64,000 bases of DNA from Pseudomonas sp. CROZ-RG-20F-R04-15 (GTDB lineage: Bacteria; Pseudomonadota; Gammaproteobacteria; Pseudomonadales; Pseudomonadaceae). The stretch's first letter is position 1. Every line of letters begins with the position of its first letter. The position numbers and the translations under genes were made by a program. Location of the stretch: the NCBI RefSeq assembly GCF_022662375.1, contig NZ_JAKNQL010000003.1, forward strand, positions 62,001-126,000. The letters are read 5' to 3'. The notes beneath the pieces are model-generated. The model was not told where the DNA came from. It saw only the letters and a program-made list of their open reading frames with translations, and did no database searches. Shown here piece by piece: positions 44,262-52,110 of the stretch.

Positions 44262-45236
44262 ATGCCAGCCACCAATATCAATATCGGCGAACCGTGGATG
44301 TGGGGCGCCTTCATCGTCTTCGTGCTTGCGATGCTGGCATTGGACCTGTTTGTCTTCGGTGGGCGCAAGGCGCATCGGGTGTCGGTTCGCGAAGCCTTGT
44401 CCTGGGTCATCGCCTGGTGCTTGCTGGCACTGAGTTTTGCCGCCCTGCTCTGGTGGTATCTGCACGGTGCGTTCGGCGCGGAAATCGCCCGCGAGAAAAC
44501 CCTCGAATTCCTCACCGGTTATCTGATCGAACAATCGCTGTCGATCGATAACATGTTCGTCTTCGTGATGATCTTCAGCTACTTCGCCGTGCCGCCGGAG
44601 CTGCAGCGGCGCGTACTGCTGTACGGCGTGCTCGGGGCGATCGTGATGCGCGCGGTGATGATTTTTGCCGGGGTGTGGCTGGTGTCGCAGTTCGAATGGC
44701 TGCTGTATGCGTTCGGTGTGTTTTTGATCTTCACCGGGATCAAGATGCTGGTGTTTGCCGAGCACCAGCCGGACCTGGACAAGAATCCGTTGCTGCGCTG
44801 GGTGCGCAGTCACATGCGCATCACCAGCAGCTTTCATGGCGAACGCTTTTTCGTCCTGCAGAACGGCGTGCGCTGGGCCACGCCGATGTTTCTGGTGTTG
44901 GTGCTGATCGAGGCCAGTGACTTGATGTTCGCGGTCGACAGCATCCCGGCGATCTTCGCCGTGACCACTGACCCGTTCATTGTCTTCACTTCGAATATCT
45001 TCGCGATCATGGGCCTGCGTGCGCTGTATTTCCTGCTGGCGGACATGGCCGACCGTTTTCATCTGCTCAAGTATGGGCTGGCGATTGTGCTGGTGTTTAT
45101 CGGTGGGAAGATGGTGTTGATGCCGTGGCTGCACATGCCGGTGGAGTGGTCGTTGGCGGTGGTGTGTGGGGTGATTCTGGGGTCGGTGTTGTTGAGCCTG
45201 GTGGTCACCCGAGAAAGCGAACGCAGCACTGAATGA
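44262..45236 (+). CDS. TerC/Alx-family integral membrane protein
   Basis: Inner-membrane protein of 324 residues with about nine hydrophobic segments; ATG 44262 follows GGGAGCG. Typical residues are LALDLFVFGGRKAHR, EQSLSIDNMFVFVMIFSYF, EASDLMFAVDSIPAIFAVT and the SNIFAIMGLRALYFLLADM segment. Family members include E. coli Alx, which exports manganese, and tellurite-resistance TerC. No riboswitch of the yybP-ykoY type is evident in the 165-base region upstream. Confidence 0.9.
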   Translation: MPATNINIGEPWMWGAFIVFVLAMLALDLFVFGGRKAHRVSVREALSWVIAWCLLALSFAALLWWYLHGAFGAEIAREKTLEFLTGYLIEQSLSIDNMFVFVMIFSYFAVPPELQRRVLLYGVLGAIVMRAVMIFAGVWLVSQFEWLLYAFGVFLIFTGIKMLVFAEHQPDLDKNPLLRWVRSHMRITSSFHGERFFVLQNGVRWATPMFLVLVLIEASDLMFAVDSIPAIFAVTTDPFIVFTSNIFAIMGLRALYFLLADMADRFHLLKYGLAIVLVFIGGKMVLMPWLHMPVEWSLAVVCGVILGSVLLSLVVTRESERSTE

Positions 45237-45251
45237 CACCCTACATAAACC

Positions 45252-45341
45252 TGTGGGAGCGAGCTTGCTCGCGAAGGCGTCGGACCAGTCAACATCGACG
45301 TTGAATGACACTCCGCTTTCGCGAGCAGGCTCGCTCCCACA
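45252..45341. repeat. Paired REP palindromes
   Basis: Forward GTGGGAGCGAGCTTGCTCGC and inverted GCGAGCAGGCTCGCTCCCAC copies about 50 bases apart, the same element as at 11832-11936. It lies between the convergent TerC and polyamine-binding genes. Confidence 0.9.
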
Positions 45342-45359
45342 TTTGGATTGCGGTGATGA

Positions 45360-46460
45360 TTACTTATCGGACTTGATACTGGTCCATACGCGAGTCCGCA
45401 CACGCTCAAGTTTCTGCGGCAATGGCTGCACGACGTAGAGGTTTTTCAGCGCTTCAGGTGTCGGCGTCAGGTTCGGGTTGCCGGTGATTTCCTTGTTGAT
45501 CAGTGGCATCGAATCCTTGTTCGCATTCGGGTAACCAAGGAAATCGCTGATCGGCGCGATCACTTTCGGATCGAGCAAGGTGTTGAGGAACTCGTGGGCC
45601 TCGGCGACGTTTTTCGCGCTCTTCGGAATGGCGAAGGTGTCGAACCAGATCGGCGCGCCTTCCTTCGGCAAGCGCCAGTCGACCACCACACCATTGCCGG
45701 CTTCTTTGGCGCGGTTGCCGAACTGATAGAAGCTGCCGGAGTAACCGATGGCCACGCAGATGTCGCCGTTGGCGATGTCGGTCATGTACTTGGCCGAGTT
45801 GAAATAGGTCACGTACGGACGAACCTTGAGCATCAACTCCTTGGCTTTTTCATAGTCGGCAGGGTTCTGGCTGTTCGGGTCGAGGCCCAGATAATGCAGA
45901 GCCAGGGGGAGGATTTCCGTCGGCGAATCGAGCATCGCCACGCCGCAGGATTTTAGTTTTTCCATGTTCTCCGGTTTGAACACCAGATCCCAGCTGTCCA
46001 CCGGCGCGTTGTCGCCCAGTGCAGCCTTGACCTTGGCCGGGTTGAAGCCGATCAGCACGGTACCGACCATGTAAGGCACGCCGTACTGGTTGCCCGGGTC
46101 GTTCTTGCCCAGCAGTTTCAACAGCTCCGGATCCTGGTGGCTCCAGTTCGGCAGTTTCGACTTGTCGAGTTTCTGAAAGACGCCAGCCTTGATCTGCGTT
46201 TCAAGGAACTGGTTCGACGGCACCACCAGATCGTAACCGGAGTTGCCGGTCAGCAGTTTGGCTTCCAGGGATTCGTTGGTGTCGAAGGTGTCCCAGGTCA
46301 CTTTGATGCCGCTTTTTGCAGCGAAATCCTTGGGCACAGACGGCAGGATGTAGTCCGCCCAGTTGTACACGCGCAGTTCGCGTTGCTCAGCCTGGACGGC
46401 GCCGGCCAACAGCGTCAGCCCGCACACAGTGGCACCCAAAATGCGTTTCATCGTGACCAT
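45360..46460 (-). CDS. Polyamine ABC transporter substrate-binding protein (PotF/SpuD-like)
   Basis: Periplasmic putrescine/spermidine-type binding protein of 366 residues from ATG 46460, preceded by GGGGAA. The signal peptide is MKRILGATVCGLTLLAGAVQ with cleavage near VQA|EQ. The mature start LRVYNWADYILPS and VTWDTFDTNESLEAKL are standard for the PotF/PotD family. No permease or ATPase genes adjoin it, so it is an orphan component or works with a system elsewhere. Confidence 0.88.
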   Translation of the reverse strand: MVTMKRILGATVCGLTLLAGAVQAEQRELRVYNWADYILPSVPKDFAAKSGIKVTWDTFDTNESLEAKLLTGNSGYDLVVPSNQFLETQIKAGVFQKLDKSKLPNWSHQDPELLKLLGKNDPGNQYGVPYMVGTVLIGFNPAKVKAALGDNAPVDSWDLVFKPENMEKLKSCGVAMLDSPTEILPLALHYLGLDPNSQNPADYEKAKELMLKVRPYVTYFNSAKYMTDIANGDICVAIGYSGSFYQFGNRAKEAGNGVVVDWRLPKEGAPIWFDTFAIPKSAKNVAEAHEFLNTLLDPKVIAPISDFLGYPNANKDSMPLINKEITGNPNLTPTPEALKNLYVVQPLPQKLERVRTRVWTSIKSDK

Positions 46461-46662
46461 GGTTGTTCCCCAAAAGGCAGCGTGAGTTCGATGGTTTTTA
46501 TGTTCTGTACACGGCAGCGGCTGTAAAGGTAGCCAAGGGTAAAAAGGGGCGAGCGTCTTGTTGTGGTTTTGATTCTTGCTGACAGCGTAGCTGGAGCACA
46601 GTGGGGGATGGGCCAAAAGGGGATCGATGTGGCCAATTTGATTGACCGTCGGGATGCGTAAA

Positions 46663-46695
46663 CGACAATGCCCGGCATTTGGCCGGGCATTGTCG
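46663..46695. terminator. Strong hairpin after the NCS1 gene
   Basis: CGACAATGCCCGGC and GCCGGGCATTGTCG pair perfectly (14 bp) around five bases, 15 bases after the permease stop on the minus strand. There is no long T-tract. It separates the permease from the binding-protein gene. Confidence 0.65.
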
Positions 46696-46709
46696 GGTAA
46701 CGGATCAGC

Positions 46710-48122
46710 TCAGTCGGTGTAACCCAATCTCGCCGCCCTGCTCTGCTGAGTCTGGCCGCGTGTCGCCAGGCAGTAATACAAAGGAACGGTGACCACCAGG
46801 CCGACCAGCCAGGACAAGTCCGCGCCGTCAACTAGATTGGCGTAAGGCCCGACATACAGCGACGTGTTGGCGAACGGCAGTTGCACGAGGATGCCAATGA
46901 AGTAAGCAATGATCGCGTGCAGATTAAAGCGCCCGTAAACCCCGCCATCAGCGCGGAAGATCGAGGTGATGTCGTAGCAGCCGCGTTTGATCAGGTAGAA
47001 GTCGATCAGGTTGATTGACGCCCACGGCACCAGCACCAGCAGCAGCGCCAGAATCAAACCGATGAACTCGGAAATGAAGTCCGCCGACGCACCGAGTGCG
47101 ACCACGCAGCAACCGGCGAGCACCACGCTCGACAACACCACGCGCACCTTGATGCTCGGCGTCCATTGGCTGGCAAACGTCTGAATCGAGGTGATGATCG
47201 ACAGCACCGCGCCATACAGATTCAGCGCGTTATGGCTGATGATATTCAGCAGAAACAACACCATCAGAATCGGCCCTAGCCAACCGGTCGATTGCTTGAC
47301 CGCGACCATCGCTTCGGTGCCTTCCGGGGTCGCCAACACGGCAACGGCACCGAAGCTGAACGACAGAATCGTCCCCAGCGTCGCGCCCAGATAAGTCGCC
47401 CAGAACGGCTTGGCGATGCCGATATCCGCCGGCAAGTATCGCGAGTAATCGGACACGTACGGCGAGAAACTGATCTGCCAGATAATCCCCAGCGACACCG
47501 TCGCCAGCCAGCCGGACAGGTTGAAACTGCCGCGAGTGAGAAAGTCTGCCGGCAAGTCATGGGCAAAGATATAGATGAACCCGGCCAGCAACGCGCTGCC
47601 CATCACCCAGGTGCCGATGCGGTTCAGCGTGTGAATGAAGTTGTAGCCGATCACGCCGATCGCCGTGGCCGCCAGTGCGCCGATCAGAATGCTCAACGGC
47701 GCCGGCACCGACGGCGCAATGCCGACGATGGATTTACCGGCCAGCACGATGTTGGAAATGAAGAAACCGATGTAGATGATCGCCGCGAAAAACACGATCA
47801 ACAGCGCGCCATAACGGCCGAACTGGCCGCGACTCTGGACCATCTGCGGAATGCCCATGCGCGGACCTTGAGCCGACGCCAGTGCGATCACCACGCCGCC
47901 GATCATGTGCCCCAGCGCAATCGCCAACAGCCCCCAGAGCAGATCGAGATGGAACACCTGAACCACCATGGCGCCGGTGACGATGGGCAGTGGCGCAATG
48001 TTGGTGCTGAACCAAAGGGTGAATAGGTCGCGGGCCTTCCCGTGGCGTTCCGCGAGTGGGACGTAGTCGACCGTATGGTTCTCGATCAACTGATCTTGCC
48101 GGGACATCTGGGACATATGCAT
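46710..48122 (-). CDS. NCS1-family purine/cytosine-type permease
   Basis: Inner-membrane symporter of about 470 residues with twelve hydrophobic segments. NCS1 features: FTLWFSTNIAPLPIVTGAMV, GPRMGIPQMVQSRGQFGRYGA, QISFSPYVSDYSRYLP and NALNLYGAVLSII. The first ATG is used, but ATG 48116 or 48107 is also possible because no clear ribosome binding site is visible. Substrates of the family are nucleobases, hydantoins or thiamine precursors. It is divergent from a flavin reductase/monooxygenase pair, so it may import the monooxygenase substrate. Confidence 0.88.
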   Translation of the reverse strand: MHMSQMSRQDQLIENHTVDYVPLAERHGKARDLFTLWFSTNIAPLPIVTGAMVVQVFHLDLLWGLLAIALGHMIGGVVIALASAQGPRMGIPQMVQSRGQFGRYGALLIVFFAAIIYIGFFISNIVLAGKSIVGIAPSVPAPLSILIGALAATAIGVIGYNFIHTLNRIGTWVMGSALLAGFIYIFAHDLPADFLTRGSFNLSGWLATVSLGIIWQISFSPYVSDYSRYLPADIGIAKPFWATYLGATLGTILSFSFGAVAVLATPEGTEAMVAVKQSTGWLGPILMVLFLLNIISHNALNLYGAVLSIITSIQTFASQWTPSIKVRVVLSSVVLAGCCVVALGASADFISEFIGLILALLLVLVPWASINLIDFYLIKRGCYDITSIFRADGGVYGRFNLHAIIAYFIGILVQLPFANTSLYVGPYANLVDGADLSWLVGLVVTVPLYYCLATRGQTQQSRAARLGYTD

Positions 48123-48206
48123 GAACTCGAGTTTGTCTGTTCTTATCGTTGTATGAAGCCAAACCGGGGGGACTCTCTGGCCGTCCCTCAGATGCAGACC
48201 ATATTA

Positions 48207-48216
48207 TGGTATTCCA
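48207..48216. promoter_or_regulatory. Operator-like element TGGTATTCCA
   Basis: Imperfect dyad of the type bound by GntR-family (FadR/VanR-like) regulators, on the permease side of the divergent region. Similar to the perfect copy at 48380-48389. Confidence 0.4.
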
Positions 48217-48379
48217 AACAATTCACAAGACTGATCCGTAGTTTTCGGTGCTATCTGATACGCCATCGTCGCTGAAACCGCGGCTTGCAGACCAGCCACA
48301 AGCCCCGTAAACGCTGAGTTTCCGACGAACGCGGCACGTTTATCGGTTCAGCTTAAAAGCCCTTGCAAAGATCGAATAC

Positions 48380-48389
48380 TGGTATACCA
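48380..48389. promoter_or_regulatory. Operator-like palindrome TGGTATACCA
   Basis: Perfect ten-base palindrome 51 bases before the flavin reductase start. With the copy at 48207 it flanks the divergent promoters. No GntR gene is in the window nearby. Confidence 0.45.
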
Positions 48390-48440
48390 TCAGACCAACA
48401 AACACATAAAAACAGCAGCACCACACCCGAGGACCGACCA

Positions 48441-48926
48441 ATGATCGATGCCGCCATCTACAAACAAGTCATGGGCTCGTTCCCGTCCGGCGTAACCGTT
48501 ATCACCACGCTGGACGATGACGGGCAGATCGTCGGCCTGACCGCCAGTGCGTTCAGCTCGCTGTCGATGGACCCGGCGCTGGTGCTGTTCTGCCCCAACT
48601 ACAGTTCCGATTCCTACCCGGTGCTGATCAAGAACAAACGCTTTGCCATCCACGTTCTGTCCGGCGGCCAGCAAAACGAAGCCTACGCCTTCGCCCGCAA
48701 AGGCAAGGACAAGGCGCAAGGCATCGAATGGACCTTGAGCGAACTGGGTAACCCGATCCTCGCCAACGCGACGGCTATCATCGAATGTGAGCTGTGGCGC
48801 GAATACGAAGGCGGCGACCACGCCATCATGGTCGGCGCGGTGAAGAACCTGATCGTCCCCGAGCAAATCGCCGGGCCGCTGGTGTACTGCCACGGCAAGA
48901 TGGGCGCCCTGCCCGTCGTGGCCTGA
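48441..48926 (+). CDS. Flavin reductase family protein
   Basis: NAD(P)H:FMN oxidoreductase of 161 residues, HpaC/RutF-type. ATG 48441 follows CGAGGA; the open frame extends upstream but that part is promoter. Typical segments are MGSFPSGVTVITTLDDDGQIVGLTASAFSSLS, PALVLFCPNYSSDSYPVL and HAIMVGAVKNL. It most likely supplies reduced FMN to the LLM monooxygenase encoded 160 bases downstream, forming a two-component monooxygenase. Confidence 0.85.
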   Translation: MIDAAIYKQVMGSFPSGVTVITTLDDDGQIVGLTASAFSSLSMDPALVLFCPNYSSDSYPVLIKNKRFAIHVLSGGQQNEAYAFARKGKDKAQGIEWTLSELGNPILANATAIIECELWREYEGGDHAIMVGAVKNLIVPEQIAGPLVYCHGKMGALPVVA

Positions 48927-48955
48927 TCAAAACCTCCAGCCCTATGCAAATCAAA

Positions 48956-48982
48956 TGTGGGAGCGAGCCTGCTCGCGAAGGC
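48956..48982 (+). repeat. Single REP palindrome
   Basis: TGTGGGAGCGAGCCTGCTCGCGAAGGC-type unit, a single copy of the element paired at 11832 and 45252. Confidence 0.85.
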
Positions 48983-49085
48983 AGTGTTACAGGCCACGCA
49001 GCAAGCGACTGACACAGCGCGATCGCGAACCGCTCACTCCCACCGATTTTTGTAGCCTCAACAACAAAAGATCCGAGGAAGCGTC

Positions 49086-50129
49086 ATGAAATTTTCCCTG
49101 TTCATCCACATGGAACGCTGGGACGAAAGCGTCAGCCACCGCCAACTGTTCGAAGACCTCACCGAACTGACCCTGATGGCCGAGGCCGGCGGTTTCAGCA
49201 CCGTGTGGATTGGCGAACACCACGCGATGGAATACACCATCTCGCCAAGCCCGATGCCATTGCTCGCCTACCTCGCCGCCAAAACCACCACCATTCACCT
49301 CGGCGCCGGCACCATCATCGCGCCGTTCTGGCACCCGCTGCGGGTCGCCGGTGAATGCGCGTTGCTCGACGTGATCAGCAACGGGCGCATGGAAGTCGGC
49401 CTGGCCCGTGGCGCCTATCAGGTTGAATTCGATCGCATGGCCGGCGGCATGCCTGCCTCCAGCGGTGGCCAGGCACTGCGCGAAATGGTCCCGGTGGTCC
49501 GCGCCCTGTGGCAAGGCGACTACGCCCACGACGGCGACATCTGGAAATTCCCCACCTCCACCAGCGTGCCAAAACCGATCCAGCAGCCAAACCCGCCAAT
49601 GTGGATCGCCGCCCGCGACCCGGATTCGCACAACTTCGCGGTGGCCAACGGCTGCAACGTAATGGTCACGCCGCTGATGAAGGGCGACGAAGAAGTCCTC
49701 GACCTGAAGAACAAGTTCCAGACCGCGCTGGACAACAACCCCGACGTGCCACGCCCGCAACTGATGGTGCTGCGTCACACCCACGTGCACACCGCTGATG
49801 ACCCGGACGGCTGGAAAGTCGGCGCGAAAGCCATCTCTCGGTTCTATCGCACCTTCGATGCGTGGTTCGGCAACAAGCAGACACCGGTCAATGGCTTCCT
49901 CGCACCGAGCCCGGAAGAGAAGTTTGCCGGGCGTCCGGAGTTTGAACTGGAGAGTTTGCACAAGACGGCGATGATCGGTACGCCGGAAGAGATCATTCCG
50001 CGGATCAAGTACTACCAGGAACTGGGGGTGGATGAGTTCAGCTTCTGGTGTGACAACAGCTTGCCGCATGAGGAGAAGAAGAAGTCGTTGGAGCTGTTTA
50101 TCAAGCATGTGGTGCCGGCGTTTCGGTAA
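49086..50129 (+). CDS. LLM-class flavin-dependent monooxygenase
   Basis: Bacterial-luciferase-like TIM-barrel monooxygenase of 347 residues. Hallmarks: MKFSLFIHMERW at the first strand, GFSTVWIGEHHAMEY, LGAGTIIAPFWHPLRVAGECALLDVISNGRMEVGLARG and MIGTPEEIIPRIKYYQELG near the end. It uses FMNH2, probably from the adjacent flavin reductase, to oxidise an unknown organic substrate. The NCS1 permease suggests a nitrogenous ring compound. A terminator follows. Confidence 0.87.
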   Translation: MKFSLFIHMERWDESVSHRQLFEDLTELTLMAEAGGFSTVWIGEHHAMEYTISPSPMPLLAYLAAKTTTIHLGAGTIIAPFWHPLRVAGECALLDVISNGRMEVGLARGAYQVEFDRMAGGMPASSGGQALREMVPVVRALWQGDYAHDGDIWKFPTSTSVPKPIQQPNPPMWIAARDPDSHNFAVANGCNVMVTPLMKGDEEVLDLKNKFQTALDNNPDVPRPQLMVLRHTHVHTADDPDGWKVGAKAISRFYRTFDAWFGNKQTPVNGFLAPSPEEKFAGRPEFELESLHKTAMIGTPEEIIPRIKYYQELGVDEFSFWCDNSLPHEEKKKSLELFIKHVVPAFR

Positions 50130-50157
50130 GTATTCTGCTGATTGAGCTTGACCCATG

Positions 50158-50194
50158 AAACGCCCCGACAGTGTTCGGGGCGTTTTATTTTTTG
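50158..50194 (+). terminator. Intrinsic terminator after the monooxygenase gene
   Basis: AACGCCCCGA and TCGGGGCGTT arms with a six-base loop, followed by TTATTTTTT. A clear rho-independent terminator on the plus strand. Confidence 0.85.
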
Positions 50195-50517
50195 GCTATC
50201 GGCAAGACACTACGACTCCCGGAATCGACCAGATCCCGGCCTCCCTTAAGGCGAGTGAAAGTCATCTGGGACGGCGCTATCAAAGCAGCGACCTCAGAGA
50301 AAGACGCGAGCTCTCATTGTGGCGACTGGGCCTCGAGTATTGGCGTAGATGCATAGAGTTCGGAGGCAGCGGAGACTGGGAAACATTGGAGAAAACTCTG
50401 CGTGATGAGGTGCATCATCAGGCGCACAGCCTGGAGTAGGTTTGTGGGGATCCCTCAGGCTCTGCTCCCATTCGAGTCAGGAAGCGTTTGATAATAAGAA
50501 AAACTAACCAGCTCCCT
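50195..50517. other. Left border of the CDI island
   Basis: About 320 bases with a fragmentary frame (residues such as LWRLGLEYWRRCIEF) that lacks a credible start because its only ATG is inside the terminator. It also holds one copy of the GTGGGGATCCCTCAGG element (50444-50460). Confidence 0.4.
50441..50472 (+). repeat. IS-associated repeat, copy 1 of 4
   Basis: TTTGTGGGGATCCCTCAGG recurs at 53636 and, in diverged form (GGGGATTCC followed by GGTCTG), at 53488 and 54196. The four copies bracket the CDI accessory region and look like ends of a decayed insertion element. Confidence 0.55.
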
Positions 50518-50986
50518 TTACTTCAGCGGCCCCAACACGTCATTAGTGAAAAACCGTGTACTCTCATCCGAGGCTGGCTCCATTCCAAAGTAGCAATTAC
50601 CAAACTCGAATTCCTTGGCCACTTCCTTCGAGAACGCAAAAAAAAGCACCAACACCATCGACATCCGCCAACCCGTCATCATCCTCATCAAAACTAATAT
50701 CAAGATCAAAACCACCTTGATACTTAAGAATTCGAATGAGTGCCGAGTTTACGCTCACATCTATAAACTTCAAACTTCGAACATTGATAAGTACACTCAC
50801 TACGCCATTGAAATCAAGTGCGGCGTCGACCGCATCAAGCTCAAGTTTCCCATTATTCCAGACTGAAAAAACCTCTGAACACTCAGCACTAACTACGGAG
50901 GCCGCGTTAGTAATAACTGTTTCTAACAAGGACAACACCACATTCTGCTTGACGTTCTCAAATACGATTTCTAATAGCCCAGCCAT
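50518..50986 (-). pseudogene. Orphan CDI immunity-like gene, frameshifted in a T8 run
   Basis: ATG 50986 follows GGAGGG and opens an acidic protein (MAGLLEIVFENVKQNVVLSL...FDLDISFDEDDDGLADVDG). On the coding strand a run of eight T (positions 50645-50638) then shifts the frame; read as written, the protein ends at 50597 after a nonsensical tail. With seven T the frame continues as GAFFAFSKEVAKEFEFGNCYFGMEP and ends at TAA 50518, giving about 155 residues. It lies 11 bases after a toxin-tail fragment, as an immunity gene would. Phase variation, decay or a base-calling error are all possible. Confidence 0.6.
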
Positions 50987-50997
50987 GGTGCCCTCCT

Positions 50998-51216
50998 TCA
51001 ATCAATGAATCCTTTAAATGTGCCGTCCACATTCAATCTTACGCCTCGACCATCCGCCAGCCTTTTCTCAAGGAAGGTATGGCCTTTATCCGTCGTGACA
51101 GGCACAAAGTTTCCGGGGGCACGGGTAATTTCACGTAAATGCATCATTGCCTGCTCGTTCCACGTTTTCATTGAACCTGTGACTTTCCCCCATATATCCG
51201 CGTGGTCTGCCCCCAT
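50998..51216 (-). CDS. Orphan CdiA-CT-like toxin tail fragment (B)
   Basis: 72-codon frame without a credible translation start of its own. The sequence (WGKVTGSMKTWNEQAMMHLREITRAPGNFV...KRLADGRGVRLNVDGTFKGFID) looks like the C-terminal end of a polymorphic toxin. It is followed by the frameshifted immunity-like gene. Such promoterless toxin ends downstream of an intact cdiA are reservoirs for recombination. The toxin activity cannot be named. Confidence 0.5.
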   Translation of the reverse strand: MGADHADIWGKVTGSMKTWNEQAMMHLREITRAPGNFVPVTTDKGHTFLEKRLADGRGVRLNVDGTFKGFID

Positions 51217-51288
51217 TTATCCCGCTCTTTTTGAGCTCAATTGGGCAGTTGTTAAGTAAACACCGTTCAGATCCGACTTTTTATACAA

Positions 51289-51822
51289 CTAATAGCGAAT
51301 CCATTTCCCTGTAGGTATCAATTCCGGGCTATTAGGATCAACCAAATAGAGCCATTCCGGATCATGCCCTAATGTACCTACCAAAACACCTAACGCGTTT
51401 GGGTTCGCTGGTGTATCCGCGTAGTGCACTATTCCAATATAGCTTCCTATACCGCAGGAACTTTGCAATCGAAAACGCAAAGAGCCATCAGCATTGTAAA
51501 TCGCCGCATTATTAGGACAGTCAAAAAACCAAGGAAATCCAGGCGTACTAAATTTTGAAGGTTTCTCATTAAAAACCACCAAAACCCCTCTTCTGTCTTC
51601 AAGAATATAGGGCGTCTCACCGATTTGAAGGCGTATTTCAACGCCACTTTCAAGAGCCAGATATTGTTCTAATCGTACGACTGGGTGCTCTTGCGCATAT
51701 AGCATATTTTTTTTTGTGTCTTCGAAACTGGTAGAGGTTCCGTTCCAGCTGACAAACGACTCGGAGAGCGCTCCATCATCGCACTCCCACCTCGTTCTAA
51801 TTTCGCTGATCAACTGATTCAC
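51289..51822 (-). CDS. Orphan immunity-like protein (A)
   Basis: Protein of 177 residues from GTG 51822, which follows GAGGA. No family recognised. It is acidic, aromatic-rich and soluble (SESFVSWNGTSTSFEDT, FPWFFDCPNNAAIYNADGSLRF, IPTGKWIRY at the end), and it follows a toxin-tail fragment with 30 bases between. By position it is the immunity partner of fragment A. Base composition is much more AT-rich than the core genome. Confidence 0.55.
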   Translation of the reverse strand: MNQLISEIRTRWECDDGALSESFVSWNGTSTSFEDTKKNMLYAQEHPVVRLEQYLALESGVEIRLQIGETPYILEDRRGVLVVFNEKPSKFSTPGFPWFFDCPNNAAIYNADGSLRFRLQSSCGIGSYIGIVHYADTPANPNALGVLVGTLGHDPEWLYLVDPNSPELIPTGKWIRY

Positions 51823-51852
51823 TGCAATGTCCTCACCGACTTCATATTAACT

Positions 51853-52047
51853 TCATAAAGCTCTTGGATTAGTTCGGGGAGTCTTATCCATAAAATTAGC
51901 CTGATGACCACATCCCGGCAACCGAATCCCATTTTTTGCGTCCCACATATCACCCACGTTCCCCTCACGAAGCCCCACACCAGGTTTAATGGGAGTATTC
52001 CGGCAGAACAGCGGACCTACAATATCAAGAGGAGTCATGCGGCTCAC
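51853..52047 (-). CDS. Orphan CdiA-CT-like toxin tail fragment (A)
   Basis: Fragment of at most 64 codons that ends GDMWDAKNGIRLPGCGHQANFMDKTPR-, resembling the terminal part of a polymorphic toxin. Its upstream end is cut by the terminator at 52047-52089. No ribosome binding site is evident for a free start, so it is probably silent until recombined into a cdiA gene. Confidence 0.45.
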   Translation of the reverse strand: MSRMTPLDIVGPLFCRNTPIKPGVGLREGNVGDMWDAKNGIRLPGCGHQANFMDKTPRTNPRAL

Positions 52048-52089
52048 AAAAAAGGGGCGAATTCATCGAATTGAATTCGCCCCTTTTTT
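52047..52089. terminator. Bidirectional intrinsic terminator
   Basis: AAAAAAGGGGCGAATTC and GAATTCGCCCCTTTTTT arms around a short loop: a perfect stem with A-tract on one side and T-tract on the other, so it works on both strands. It separates the glycosyltransferase gene from the orphan toxin modules. Confidence 0.9.
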
Positions 52090-52110
52090 GCATTGGTCAT
52101 GAGTCAAAAA

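Larger units (their letters stand above)
48123..48440. other. Divergent promoter region with two TGGTAT-CCA elements
   Basis: 318 bases between the NCS1 permease and the flavin reductase. Apart from the two operator-like elements listed separately, no gene is evident. Confidence 0.5.

Noticed and set aside
50155..50439. 94-codon plus-strand frame after the LLM monooxygenase
   Set aside because: Its only ATG lies inside a strong intrinsic terminator and no later start has a ribosome binding site; kept only as a possible gene remnant.
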